Source: Mycolicibacterium crocinum (GTDB lineage: Bacteria > Actinomycetota > Actinomycetes > Mycobacteriales > Mycobacteriaceae). From it: a stretch of 64,000 nucleotides of DNA. Where the stretch lies: assembly GCF_022370635.2 (NCBI RefSeq), contig NZ_CP092362.2, forward strand, positions 3,782,001 to 3,846,000, in the 5' to 3' direction. The translations under genes were made by a program, and so were the position numbers. The notes beneath the pieces are model-generated. The model saw nothing but the letters and a program-made list of their open reading frames with translations, did no database searches and had not been told where the DNA came from. Numbering within the stretch: position 1 is the stretch's first letter; each line of letters opens with the position of its first letter. This document shows positions 36,462 through 45,252 of this stretch, in pieces.

Positions 36462-37496
36462 ATGACACTGCACCATCTTCCGGCGACCGCGCAGACGGTG
36501 CAGTGGGGTTATTTCGATCCGCGGCAGACCCCCGCGGTGACCGTTGAATCCGGTGATCTGGTGTCCATCGAGACGCTCACCCATCACGCCGGTGACGCCC
36601 CCGATCTACTGATGGATGAGCGCATCGAGCAGGTATTCGCCGAGGTCGACGACCGTGGACCCGGACCGCATATTCTCACCGGCCCGATCGCCGTCGCCGG
36701 CGCACGGCCGGGTGACGTGCTGCAGGTCGACATCCTGGAAGCCACCCCTCGGCTGCCATACGGATCCAACCTCGCCGGGCACTGGGGCTACCTGTACGAC
36801 GAGATTCCCGTCGAGCGGGTCACCGTCTACGAACTCGACACCCATGCGTTGCTGGGACGCGCGCTGTTCGGTTACGACTGGACCGCCACCCCGCTGGCCA
36901 ACGAGCCCGGCACGATCGTCGCGCCCGACCCTGCGAGTCGCGAACCGGCGCTGCCCGGCACCGTGGTGCCACTGCGCCCGCACTTCGGCACCATGGGCGT
37001 CGCACCCGCCGACCCGGTGCGGGTTTCCTCGGTACCGCCGGGTGATCACGGCGGCAACGTCGACAACTGGCGCATCGGCGCCGGCGGCCGGATGTACTAC
37101 CCCGTCCAGGTGCCGGGCGCGCTGCTGTCGGTCGGTGACCCGCATGTCTCGCAGGGCGATGGCGAGGTCAGCGGCACCGCGCTGGAGTCGTCGCTGAACG
37201 GGTTGCTGCGCTTGACGATTCGCCGCGATCTGCCATTCACCGTGCCGGTACTGGAGACGTCGACCGAGTTGCTGGTGCACGGTTTCGGCGACACCCTCGA
37301 CGCGGCGATGAAGTGCGCGACGTTGCGGACCCTGCAGCTGCTGCAGTGCCACTTCGGGTTGTCACGAGCGGACGCCTACTCGTTCCTGTCGGTGGCGGTG
37401 GATTTCACCGTGACCCAGGTGGTCGACCAACGCCAGGGCGTCCACGGCCGAATCGACAAGCGTTGCTTCCCGCGGTGGCAGAATCCTGCTGCATGA
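36462..37496 (+). CDS. acetamidase/formamidase family amidohydrolase
   Basis: The 344-residue protein is of the FmdA/AmdA family: the N terminus has WGYFDPRQTPAVTVESGD, and the core shows GPIAVAGARPGDVLQVDI, GTMGVAP, GGNVDNWRIGAGG and SVGDPHVSQGDGEVSGTALES, the last binding zinc or calcium in the family. It hydrolyses small amides to acid and ammonia; the substrate is not predictable. ATG 36462 is preceded by a poor Shine-Dalgarno. The stop overlaps a RidA gene (ATGA), so amide hydrolysis and enamine or imine clearance may be linked. Confidence 0.87.
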   Translation: MTLHHLPATAQTVQWGYFDPRQTPAVTVESGDLVSIETLTHHAGDAPDLLMDERIEQVFAEVDDRGPGPHILTGPIAVAGARPGDVLQVDILEATPRLPYGSNLAGHWGYLYDEIPVERVTVYELDTHALLGRALFGYDWTATPLANEPGTIVAPDPASREPALPGTVVPLRPHFGTMGVAPADPVRVSSVPPGDHGGNVDNWRIGAGGRMYYPVQVPGALLSVGDPHVSQGDGEVSGTALESSLNGLLRLTIRRDLPFTVPVLETSTELLVHGFGDTLDAAMKCATLRTLQLLQCHFGLSRADAYSFLSVAVDFTVTQVVDQRQGVHGRIDKRCFPRWQNPAA

Positions 37497-37891
37497 CTCG
37501 GGCGTTCACGTTCACCCCGGCCGACGGTGTCCCGCCTGCGGTGGCGCCGTTCGCCCACGCGACCGCCGCCGGCCAGACGCTGTACGTCACCGGCCAGATG
37601 CCGACCGACACGACGGGCGCTGTCATCGGCGACGACGTCGCGACCCAGACCGATCAGGTGTTGGCCAACCTGCTGCGGGTCACCGAGCTGTGCGGTGGCG
37701 GTCTGGCCGATGTGGTCTCGGTGCGGGCGTTCCTTCTCGACTGGAATGACTACGCCGCCTTCAACGCCGCCTATGCGCCGTGGTTTCCCGATCGGCTGCC
37801 GAGCCGCACCTGCGTGGGCACGACCGGTCTCGCTGTCGGCGCGCTCGTCGAGATCGACTGGGTGTGCTGGCGCGAAGGCGGCTGGGGCTAG
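37493..37891 (+). CDS. RidA/YjgF/UK114-family enamine-imine deaminase
   Basis: The 132-residue protein has the RidA fold: LYVTGQMPTDTTGAVIG early, LRVTELCGGGLADVVSVRAFL in the middle, and SRTCVGTTGLAVGALVEID at the end. The Arg that binds the substrate carboxylate in RidA is conserved in the PSRT stretch. RidA proteins deaminate reactive enamines from PLP enzymes. ATG overlaps the amidohydrolase stop (ATGA), so the two are co-translated, and this member may serve a dedicated catabolic role rather than general housekeeping. Confidence 0.85.
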   Translation: MTRAFTFTPADGVPPAVAPFAHATAAGQTLYVTGQMPTDTTGAVIGDDVATQTDQVLANLLRVTELCGGGLADVVSVRAFLLDWNDYAAFNAAYAPWFPDRLPSRTCVGTTGLAVGALVEIDWVCWREGGWG

Positions 37892-37954
37892 GCCTGATCC
37901 CGCCCAGCGAGAATTGACGGCCGGGACCGCCGCCGAGCATTAAGGTGCGTGGTC

Positions 37955-39223
37955 ATGGCGACGTCGTCATCAATGGAGACCCTGAACCTCGACGACCTGA
38001 CCAACCCCGTCCTCACCGACACCCAGCGACAGATCCTCGACTACACCGAGGCCCGCGAAGTCACCTTCGACATCGACGAGATGATGGCCGAAGCCGTGCA
38101 CCAGGCCGGCGCCGACGACCTCGCCGACGACGACGGGTTCGCCGACCGCCTGGCGGCGCATGTCGCCGCCATCGAGTCCGACACCGGCCTGCGCCAGCTC
38201 ATTCGAAGCAGCCTGCGGGCCAGGGTGATTCGCAAGGTCCGCAACCGGCTCTCGTTGACCGATCTGTTGAAGCGTTACCCCGAAATCGAAGCAATCCCCA
38301 TCGAGCGGCCGCTGATCGTCGTGGGCATGCCCCGTTCGGGAACCACCCACCTGGTCAACCTGATCGCCCAAGATCCGCGCCGGCGCGCCCTGCCGTACTG
38401 GGAGGCCGAGGATCCGATTCCCGCCCTCGGACAGGGACCCGACGTGTTCGGCGTCGATCCCCGCTACACCCGCGTCAAGGACGAACACGAGGCGCTGATG
38501 GCGACCACGCCGTACGTCGCGGCGATGCATGACCGGTTCCCGGAGGCCATCGAGGAAGAAGTGGAGCTTCTCGACCTGGATATGGCCGGGTATGTCCTGG
38601 AGTGGCATGCCCGCGTGCCGGGCTGGCGGGACTACTACCTCGGCCTCGACCACGTCCGCCACTACGCCTACCTGAAGAAGATCCTGCAAGCGTTGACCTT
38701 CCTGCGCGGTCCGCGGACCTGGGTGCTCAAATCGCCGCAGCACGCCGAACAGCTCGGCCCGCTGATGGCCACGTTCCCCGACGCCACCGTCGCGTTCACC
38801 CACCGCGATCCGGTCGCTGTGATCCAGTCGGCCATCACGATGATGGCGTATTCGGATCGGTTGCGCCGCACCAGTATCGATCCCGACTGGCTGGTCAATT
38901 ACTGGAGCGACCGGATCAGGAGACTTCTGACCGCGTGCGTGCGGGACCGGGATCTGGTGGCCGCGGAACGCAGCGTCGACATCGGCTTCCATCACCTCAA
39001 CGGCAACGAGATGCCGGTGCTGAGCGACTATTACGAACGCGCGGGCATCGACATTCCACCCAAGGTGGCCAAGCGATTTGCGGCCTATATCGACGACAAC
39101 CGCCGCGGCGCCAAGGGCCGCATCCCCTACGACATCAGACGCCACTTCGGCGTCGACCCCGAGGAATTGCGCTCGACGTTCGCGTTCTACTTCGACCGCT
39201 TCGACGTTCGTCCCGAGATCTAG
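37955..39223 (+). CDS. PAPS-dependent sulfotransferase family protein
   Basis: The 422-residue protein has the 5'-phosphosulfate loop GMPRSGTTHL (124-133) and a downstream 3'-phosphate site in the WVLKSPQHAEQL and AFTHRDPVAVIQS region. This is the large mycobacterial sulfotransferase type with an N-terminal helical domain of about 115 residues. It transfers sulfate from PAPS to an unknown acceptor, probably a lipid or small alcohol. ATG 37955 is preceded by TAAGG; a GTG two codons earlier is possible. It heads an operon with a sulfatase-like hydrolase (9 bases on) and an SDR. cysQ, which clears PAP, is elsewhere in the window. Confidence 0.87.
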   Translation: MATSSSMETLNLDDLTNPVLTDTQRQILDYTEAREVTFDIDEMMAEAVHQAGADDLADDDGFADRLAAHVAAIESDTGLRQLIRSSLRARVIRKVRNRLSLTDLLKRYPEIEAIPIERPLIVVGMPRSGTTHLVNLIAQDPRRRALPYWEAEDPIPALGQGPDVFGVDPRYTRVKDEHEALMATTPYVAAMHDRFPEAIEEEVELLDLDMAGYVLEWHARVPGWRDYYLGLDHVRHYAYLKKILQALTFLRGPRTWVLKSPQHAEQLGPLMATFPDATVAFTHRDPVAVIQSAITMMAYSDRLRRTSIDPDWLVNYWSDRIRRLLTACVRDRDLVAAERSVDIGFHHLNGNEMPVLSDYYERAGIDIPPKVAKRFAAYIDDNRRGAKGRIPYDIRRHFGVDPEELRSTFAFYFDRFDVRPEI

Positions 39224-39232
39224 AGGTACGTT

Positions 39233-40474
39233 GTGGATCCCATCTACCGCAGCCGCCCCGGCCCCGACGCGATGGCACCGGCATGCGCCGAACGCGCCGA
39301 GGAAGTCGCCCCCGGCATCTGGTGCTCCCCCGGGCTGACCAACTCCTATCTGCTGACCACCACGGACGGGCGCGTGGTCGTCAACACCGGCATGGGCTTC
39401 GAAAGTCCGGTGCACCGCGCGGTGTTCGACGCCGTCGACTCCTCACCGGTGCGCTACATCGTCATCACCCAAGGCCACTACGACCACGTCGGCGGTCTGG
39501 ACACCCTGCGCGACCCCGGCACCACGGTTGTCGCACAGGCTAATTGGGGGCAGTGGCGCGACGACAACGAACGACTACTGCCCTACCGCGCCAATCGCAG
39601 CGCGTTCGCATTCTCGGGCCGACTTGCCGATGGCATTGCCCACATCCAGGCGCGCTTCGGCAAGAAGTTGCCGCCGCAGAGCGCCGGATGCGCCGACCTC
39701 GTCGTGGACGACCGGCTGTCGCTGACGGTCGGCGACCGTCGCTTCGAACTGATCGCCACGCCCGGCGGGGAAACCACCGACTCGATGGTGGTCTGGCTGC
39801 CTGACGAGCGGGTCTGCCTGTGCAGCAACACCTTCGGTCCGATCTTCGGCCACATCCCCAACCTGGTCACCATGCGCGGCGACCGCTACCGGGATGCGCT
39901 GACCGTGGTCGACACCATCGAGCGGGTGCGGGCCTTGCATCCCGAGGTGCTGCTCACCGGCCACTTCGAGCCCATCCGCGGAGCTGACCTGATCGACGCC
40001 GAACTGACCAGGCTGCGCGATGCCGTGCAATACCTGCACGACCAGACCGTGGCGGGCATGAACGCAGGCAAGGACGTCCGGACCCTCATGCGCGAGATCA
40101 CCCTGCCCGAGGATCTCGAGGTCGGCCAGGGCTACGGCAAAGTCGCCTGGGACGTCCGGGCGATCTGGGAGAACTATTCGGGTTGGTTCCACCACAATTC
40201 GACCACTGAGCTGTACCCGATCGGAGCGGACGCCGTCAGCGCGGATCTGGTGGAACTGGCCGGCGCCGCGGCGCTGACCGAACGGGCGGGAGCCCACCTC
40301 GCCGGCGGGCGCCCACTGGAGGCCATCCACCTCGCCGAGCTCGTCACCCACACCAGGCCCGAGGACCCCGCGGCCCGCGCGGTGCTCAAAGCGGCCCACG
40401 AGCAGCTCCTGGCGGGCAGCGTCAACTTCTGGGAAAGCGCCTGGCTGACCAAGCAGATCGAAAGGTACACATGA
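39233..40474 (+). CDS. metallo-beta-lactamase-fold hydrolase, alkyl-sulfatase-like, with altered metal motif
   Basis: The 413-residue protein has an N-terminal MBL domain (about 25-245) and a C-terminal dimerisation region (WDVRAIWENYSGWFHHNSTTELYP) like the SdsA1 alkyl sulfatases. The metal motif reads TQGHYDHVGG where THxHxDH is usual: the first His is Gln. The SdsA1-like EAPAEM is replaced by GGETTDSM. Activity may therefore need one metal or be a different hydrolysis. GTG 39233 has a GAGG site. It is translated after the sulfotransferase and overlaps the SDR gene (ATGA). Confidence 0.82.
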   Translation: MDPIYRSRPGPDAMAPACAERAEEVAPGIWCSPGLTNSYLLTTTDGRVVVNTGMGFESPVHRAVFDAVDSSPVRYIVITQGHYDHVGGLDTLRDPGTTVVAQANWGQWRDDNERLLPYRANRSAFAFSGRLADGIAHIQARFGKKLPPQSAGCADLVVDDRLSLTVGDRRFELIATPGGETTDSMVVWLPDERVCLCSNTFGPIFGHIPNLVTMRGDRYRDALTVVDTIERVRALHPEVLLTGHFEPIRGADLIDAELTRLRDAVQYLHDQTVAGMNAGKDVRTLMREITLPEDLEVGQGYGKVAWDVRAIWENYSGWFHHNSTTELYPIGADAVSADLVELAGAAALTERAGAHLAGGRPLEAIHLAELVTHTRPEDPAARAVLKAAHEQLLAGSVNFWESAWLTKQIERYT

Positions 40475-41220
40475 CCGCCCAGCTGAGCTTCGACTTCACC
40501 GGTACCCGCGCTCTGGTCACCGGCGCGACCAGCGGCATCGGGCATGCCGTGGCTGTACTGCTGCGCGACGCCGGTGCCGATGTCACCGTCACCGGCACCA
40601 AACCCGCCGCCGCCGACTACGGCACCGACCTGTCGGGAATGGTCTACCGGCAACTTGTGCTCACCGACAATGCATCCATTGACAGCCTGGCCGAGGGGAT
40701 CACCGAGCTCGACGTGCTGGTGAACAACGCCGGCGCCAACTTTCCCGGCGGCCTCGACGAGTCCGCCCCCGACGGGTTCGCCGCATCCGTCGCGCTGAAC
40801 CTCACCGGACCGTACCGGCTGACCGTCGGACTGCGCCGCGCGCTGAAGGCATCCACCGCGGTGGGCGGCGCGAGCGTGGTCAACCTGGCGTCAATGTCGG
40901 CGCTGCGTGCGGTCACGATGGTCCCCGGGTACGGTGCGGCCAAGTCCGGGATCGTCAACGTCACCCGCAACCTGGCGGTCAAGTGGGCCAAGTACGGGAT
41001 CCGGGTCAACGCCGTGGCGCCGGGCACCATCGAGACGGCGATGACCGCGCCGATGCACGCCGTGCCGGAGATCGTGGCGACCGAGATCGCCCACATCCCG
41101 GCCGGGCGGATGGGCACCGTCGACGAGGTCGCCCCGGCCATCGCGTTCCTGTGCACGGCGCAGAGCAGCTACATCAACGGCGCGGTGCTGGTCGTCGACG
41201 GCGCCTCGGACTGCGTGTAG
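40471..41220 (+). CDS. short-chain dehydrogenase/reductase
   Basis: The 249-residue classical SDR has the cofactor loop TGATSGIG, NNAGAN after strand 4, the active-site YGAAK and the C-terminal INGAVLVVDGA. The residues after the second strand (TGTKPA) lack an acidic NAD-binding Asp, hinting at NADP(H). It would interconvert an alcohol and a ketone. Translation is coupled to the sulfatase-like gene (ATGA). Together with the sulfotransferase this could modify one hydroxylated metabolite (sulfation, desulfation, oxidation), an inference from order. Confidence 0.88.
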   Translation: MTAQLSFDFTGTRALVTGATSGIGHAVAVLLRDAGADVTVTGTKPAAADYGTDLSGMVYRQLVLTDNASIDSLAEGITELDVLVNNAGANFPGGLDESAPDGFAASVALNLTGPYRLTVGLRRALKASTAVGGASVVNLASMSALRAVTMVPGYGAAKSGIVNVTRNLAVKWAKYGIRVNAVAPGTIETAMTAPMHAVPEIVATEIAHIPAGRMGTVDEVAPAIAFLCTAQSSYINGAVLVVDGASDCV

Positions 41221-41240
41221 CCGCACACCTGCCGTACCGT

Positions 41241-41963
41241 ATGCGGGTGCCCCGTCAGGTCCTGTTCATCTACAACGATCCGATCGCCCCCGAAGCGCTG
41301 CTCGGCGAGACGTTCACCGAACTCGGCTTCGACGTCGACACATTCGAGGTGGTCCCGGCCGAGCGAGCAGCCGACCCGGCCGTCGACGTCACCTTCCCCG
41401 ACCCCACCCGCTACGACGTGATTGTGCCGTTGGGCTCGCGGTGGGCGGTCTACGACGAACGGCTGCCGTGGGTGGCCACCGAGATCGACACCGTGCGGCA
41501 CGCCGTCGACGCCGGTGTCGGTGTCCTCGGGGTGTGCTTCGGCGGCCAGCTGGTGGCCACGGCGCTCGGCGGCACGGTGGCGCGGTCGACAGATCCCGAG
41601 ATCGGCTGGCACCGGGTGTCCAGCAGTGATCCGGAACTGGTGCCGGACGACGGGCCGTGGTTCCAATGGCACTTCGACCGGTTCACTCCCCCGGCCGGAT
41701 CAACCGTGATAGCCCGAAACGACCGCGCCACACAGGCTTTCGTCCACGGTCGGGCGATGGGCCTGCAGTTCCACCCCGAGCTGGACCACAAGCTGCTGGA
41801 ACTGTGGATCGACGACGACCGCAACCGTGACGGCGAGGGCGACTTGGCCCAACTCGGGCTGCGGGCCGACGATGTGCGCTCCGACACCACCACACACGTC
41901 GATGACGCCGCGCGCCGGCTCCGGCTGCTGGTCCGCGGCTTCCTGGACAAGGTCGCCCGCTAA
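41241..41963 (+). CDS. class I glutamine amidotransferase-like protein
   Basis: The 240-residue protein has the nucleophile elbow GVCFGGQLVA, with its Cys, and FHPELD, the His-Glu catalytic pair in GLQFHPELD. It is a stand-alone GATase domain of the GMP-synthase-like or gamma-glutamyl-hydrolase-like kind, either supplying ammonia to an unseen partner or hydrolysing gamma-glutamyl amides. The ATG (41241) lacks a clear Shine-Dalgarno, and a GTG two codons later is an alternative. It is 20 bases after the SDR gene and may be in the same transcript. Confidence 0.85.
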   Translation: MRVPRQVLFIYNDPIAPEALLGETFTELGFDVDTFEVVPAERAADPAVDVTFPDPTRYDVIVPLGSRWAVYDERLPWVATEIDTVRHAVDAGVGVLGVCFGGQLVATALGGTVARSTDPEIGWHRVSSSDPELVPDDGPWFQWHFDRFTPPAGSTVIARNDRATQAFVHGRAMGLQFHPELDHKLLELWIDDDRNRDGEGDLAQLGLRADDVRSDTTTHVDDAARRLRLLVRGFLDKVAR

Positions 41964-42020
41964 CTGCCGGCGGCCGATCGTTCACCTGATCGCAACCTGA
42001 GATGACTAGCGTGCCGGGTC

Positions 42021-43835
42021 ATGTCCACCGACGCGCAGCAGCTCGCCCAGCTGCAGAGTGACGTCGACGCGCTGCTGGCCCGGCTGGCCGACGCCGAACT
42101 CAGGTGGCAGCCGTGGACGGATCCGGTTCACGCGGAGAATCGCTGCAGTGCAACGAATCTGGCGCACTACTGGGCATTGCGGCAGGTAGACCTGCGCGAC
42201 GTGCAGCAGCAGCTCACCGAACTCGGGCTGTCGTCGCTGGGACGCAGCGAGGCGCATGTGCAAGCCACGTTGCAGCTGGTGTCCGCGGCGATCGCCGCCC
42301 TGCGCGGGCAGGGCTGGACCCCGAGCGATCAGGTCTGCGTGAAGGTCCCCGAGGGCACCCGCCTACTCGAGCGCAATGCCACCGAGCTGCTGGGGCCGGC
42401 GGCCGAGGACCGCGCTGCCCGGATCATGGTGACCCTGCCGTCGGAGGCCGCCACCGATCCCGGATTGGCACGCACGCTCATCGACGCCGGAATGCGGATC
42501 GCCCGGATCAACTGTGCCCACGACGACGCCACCGCATGGAAAGCCATGGCGGCCAACGTCCGTGCCGCGGCCGCGGCGGCCGGTCGCCCGTGCCTGATCG
42601 CGATGGATCTGGGCGGCCCGAAGCTGCGCAGCGGCCCGCTGGAGCCAGGACCCCAGGTGGTGCGGTTGCGGCCGACCCGAAACGCCCGAGGCCAGGTGGT
42701 CGCGGCCGGGCGCGGCTGGCTGACGTCGGCGCGGCGCCCGGCCCGGCCGCCGGAGCCCGGCCTGACCACCCTGCCGGTCAAGGCCGACTGGCTGGCCGAC
42801 CGCACCGAGGGTGACGAACTGGTGCTGCGCGATACCCGCGGCTCGAAGCGACGGCTGCTGCTGGCCGCAGCGGCACCGGGTGGATTCATCGTCACCGCGG
42901 AGAAGACCACCTACATCGGCAGCGGAACAGTTCTGAAGGCCGGACGGAAGGACTCCACCAAGGTCGGGGCGTTGCCCGCCATCGAACAGAGCCTGCGACT
43001 GGCCGCCGGGGACGTCGTGCGGTTGACCCGCGACTGCACACCGGCACCCGTCGACGAGGGCCAGCCGCCCCGGATCGGATGCACGCTGCCGGAGGTGTTC
43101 GACACCGCCGAGGTGGGCGAACGCGTGTTCTTCGACGACGGCAAGCTCGGTGGCGTGGTGATTGCGGTGGCCGCCGACACCATCGACGTCCGCATCGAGC
43201 GCCCCGCGCACGGCACGGCAAAGTTGCGCGCCGCCAAGGGAATCAACGTCCCCGACACCGATCTACCCATCTCGGCACTGACCGAGAAGGACATCGCCGA
43301 CCTGGCCGCCGTCGTCGAGCTGGCCGACTTCGTCGAGCTTTCGTTCGTCCGTGAACCTGCCGACGTCATCCGGCTGTTCGACGAACTGGACCGGCTCGGC
43401 GACCGCGATCTCGGGGTGGTCCTCAAAATCGAGACCCGGCTGGCCTTCGAACATCTGCCGCGGCTGCTGCTCACCGCGATGCGCCGGCGCCGCGTCGGGG
43501 TGATGATCGCCCGGGGCGATCTGGCCGTCGAGGTCGGCTACGAACGCATGGCCGAACTGCAGGAAGAGACGCTGTGCCTGTGTGAGGCCGCGCACCTGCC
43601 GGTGATCTGGGCGACCCAGGTGCTCGAGCAACTCGCCACCACAGGACTGCCCTCGCGCGCCGAAATCAGCGATGCCGCAATGGCGGAACGCGCCGAATGC
43701 GTGATGCTCAACAAGGGCCCCTACATCACCGATGCGGTCATCACGCTCGACGACGTCCTGGGGCGGATGGCCGGCCACGAGCACAAGAAGAGTGCGCTGC
43801 TGCGCAGTCTGCACTCGTGGCGGGCCGCCGACTGA
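42021..43835 (+). CDS. pyruvate-kinase-like protein with N-terminal extension and no C-terminal domain
   Basis: The 604-residue protein has an extension of about 130 residues, then a pyruvate kinase barrel: ARINCAHD (for RLNFSHG), DLGGPKLRSG (for DTKGPEIRTG), KIETRLAFEHL with the catalytic Lys, MIARGDLAVEVG, and WATQVLEQLATTGLPSRAEISDAA. The large inserted B domain lies about 210-390. The allosteric C-terminal domain is missing; the protein ends soon after the barrel. The residue equal to rabbit Glu117 is Lys, a mark of K+-independent enzymes. The usual MLSGETA is MLNKGPY, so canonical activity is doubtful. It is distinct from the normal mycobacterial pykA. Confidence 0.85.
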   Translation: MSTDAQQLAQLQSDVDALLARLADAELRWQPWTDPVHAENRCSATNLAHYWALRQVDLRDVQQQLTELGLSSLGRSEAHVQATLQLVSAAIAALRGQGWTPSDQVCVKVPEGTRLLERNATELLGPAAEDRAARIMVTLPSEAATDPGLARTLIDAGMRIARINCAHDDATAWKAMAANVRAAAAAAGRPCLIAMDLGGPKLRSGPLEPGPQVVRLRPTRNARGQVVAAGRGWLTSARRPARPPEPGLTTLPVKADWLADRTEGDELVLRDTRGSKRRLLLAAAAPGGFIVTAEKTTYIGSGTVLKAGRKDSTKVGALPAIEQSLRLAAGDVVRLTRDCTPAPVDEGQPPRIGCTLPEVFDTAEVGERVFFDDGKLGGVVIAVAADTIDVRIERPAHGTAKLRAAKGINVPDTDLPISALTEKDIADLAAVVELADFVELSFVREPADVIRLFDELDRLGDRDLGVVLKIETRLAFEHLPRLLLTAMRRRRVGVMIARGDLAVEVGYERMAELQEETLCLCEAAHLPVIWATQVLEQLATTGLPSRAEISDAAMAERAECVMLNKGPYITDAVITLDDVLGRMAGHEHKKSALLRSLHSWRAAD

Positions 43836-43836
43836 A

Positions 43837-45189
43837 CTAGCCGGGCTCGTGCCCGAGCTGGTGAGCCAGCGCCTGCTCGACCCGCGAATGCCGGAACCGG
43901 TGGCCCACCTCCTGCAGCTTGGCCGGTAGGACTCGCTGGTCGGCCTCGGCCAGTTCACGCGCCCCCTGCTTGCCGAGCAGCAGCCGTGGCCCGATCGAGG
44001 GCACCGGCAGCACCGCGGGGCGGTGCAGAGTCGAGGCCAGCGCCTCGGCATATGCCTTGTTGCGCACCGGGTTTGGCGCGACAGCGTTGACCGGACCGGC
44101 CAGTCTCTCGTCGTAGAGCGCGCGATAGTAGATGTCGAGCAGGTCGTCGATGCCGATCCACGACAACCACTGCTCGCCGCTACCGAGCCGGCCGCCCAGC
44201 CCGGCCGCGAACAGCGGACGCATCAGCCGCAGCGTCCCCCCTCGGGCGGCCTGCACGATTCCGGTGCGCACCGCGACCGTCCGCACCCCGGCCCGTGCGG
44301 CAGGCTCGGTGGCGGCCTCCCAGTCGGCGACCACGTCGGCGAGGAAACCGTCACCGCGGGCGCTGTCCTCGGACAGTACGGTGTCGCCGCGGTCGTAGCC
44401 GTAGATCCCGATCGCCGAGGCCGACACGAACGTCCGCACCCCCGCCGACGCCGCCAGCTCCGCCAGCCGCCGGGTCGGCTCAATGCGGGAGTCGCGAATC
44501 GCCCGGCGGTGGGCGTCGGTGAACCGCCCGGCGATTGAGGCGCCGGCCAGATGGATGACCGCATCAACGCCCTCGAACAGGTCGGCAGCCGGACTGCTTG
44601 GATCCCAACGTCTTTCATCGGGCCTGGCCGGATCACTCCGCACCAGCCGAACCACCCGGTGGCCACCGGTGCTCAGCAGGGCGGTCAACGCACTGCCGAC
44701 CAGACCGGACGAGCCGGTGATCGCGACGGACAGCAGGCCGGCACCCGCCTCCCTGGCATCGCGGTGCGCGGCCAAGTCGTCGGCGAGCTGGCGGTGTCGG
44801 TAGACGAACGTCGAGCGCAAGGCGGCGCCGGGCACCGTGGTGTCCACCTCGTCGTGCACTTCCGTGGTGCCGTCACCCATGTCGTTGAACTGGTGGGTGT
44901 GCCGCCACCACCCGATGATGCGCGGCGGCAAGGTCATCAGGCCGTCCGAGGACAACACGTCCACGAACTGGTGCGGCGGGTCGTAACCGGCTGGATCATG
45001 CTGGGCGATCCAACGCAGCCCACCCGGCAGGCCGAGGACCGCGCGCCCGTCGGCCAGCGACTCGGTCTCGGCCACCGCACGCATCGGTTGCCACGGCGGG
45101 ATCAGCCGCCGCATCGCGCCGGGACGGGTGTGCCAGGCGAACACCTCGGCGATGGGATGGTCGACGACACTGGCGTACTCGATGCTCAT
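43837..45189 (-). CDS. TIGR01777-family NAD-dependent epimerase with N-terminal SRPBCC domain
   Basis: The 450-residue protein is a fusion. Residues 1-150 form an SRPBCC (START-like) ligand-binding domain (MSIEYASVVDHPIAEVFAWH), and from 154 comes an extended SDR domain with TGSSGLVGSAL and SASAIGIYG. TIGR01777 proteins (YfcH, Rv2216-like) occur widely, and their substrate is unknown. In some proteobacteria the single-domain form has been tied to cell division, but that is not transferable with confidence. It converges with the pyruvate-kinase-like gene with one base between the stops. Confidence 0.88.
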   Translation of the reverse strand: MSIEYASVVDHPIAEVFAWHTRPGAMRRLIPPWQPMRAVAETESLADGRAVLGLPGGLRWIAQHDPAGYDPPHQFVDVLSSDGLMTLPPRIIGWWRHTHQFNDMGDGTTEVHDEVDTTVPGAALRSTFVYRHRQLADDLAAHRDAREAGAGLLSVAITGSSGLVGSALTALLSTGGHRVVRLVRSDPARPDERRWDPSSPAADLFEGVDAVIHLAGASIAGRFTDAHRRAIRDSRIEPTRRLAELAASAGVRTFVSASAIGIYGYDRGDTVLSEDSARGDGFLADVVADWEAATEPAARAGVRTVAVRTGIVQAARGGTLRLMRPLFAAGLGGRLGSGEQWLSWIGIDDLLDIYYRALYDERLAGPVNAVAPNPVRNKAYAEALASTLHRPAVLPVPSIGPRLLLGKQGARELAEADQRVLPAKLQEVGHRFRHSRVEQALAHQLGHEPG

Positions 45190-45252
45190 GGTGTCTCTTT
45201 TACCCGCGCGGGTGACAGATCCAGCGGGCGCGCCGCAGCGGTCACGAAAAGG

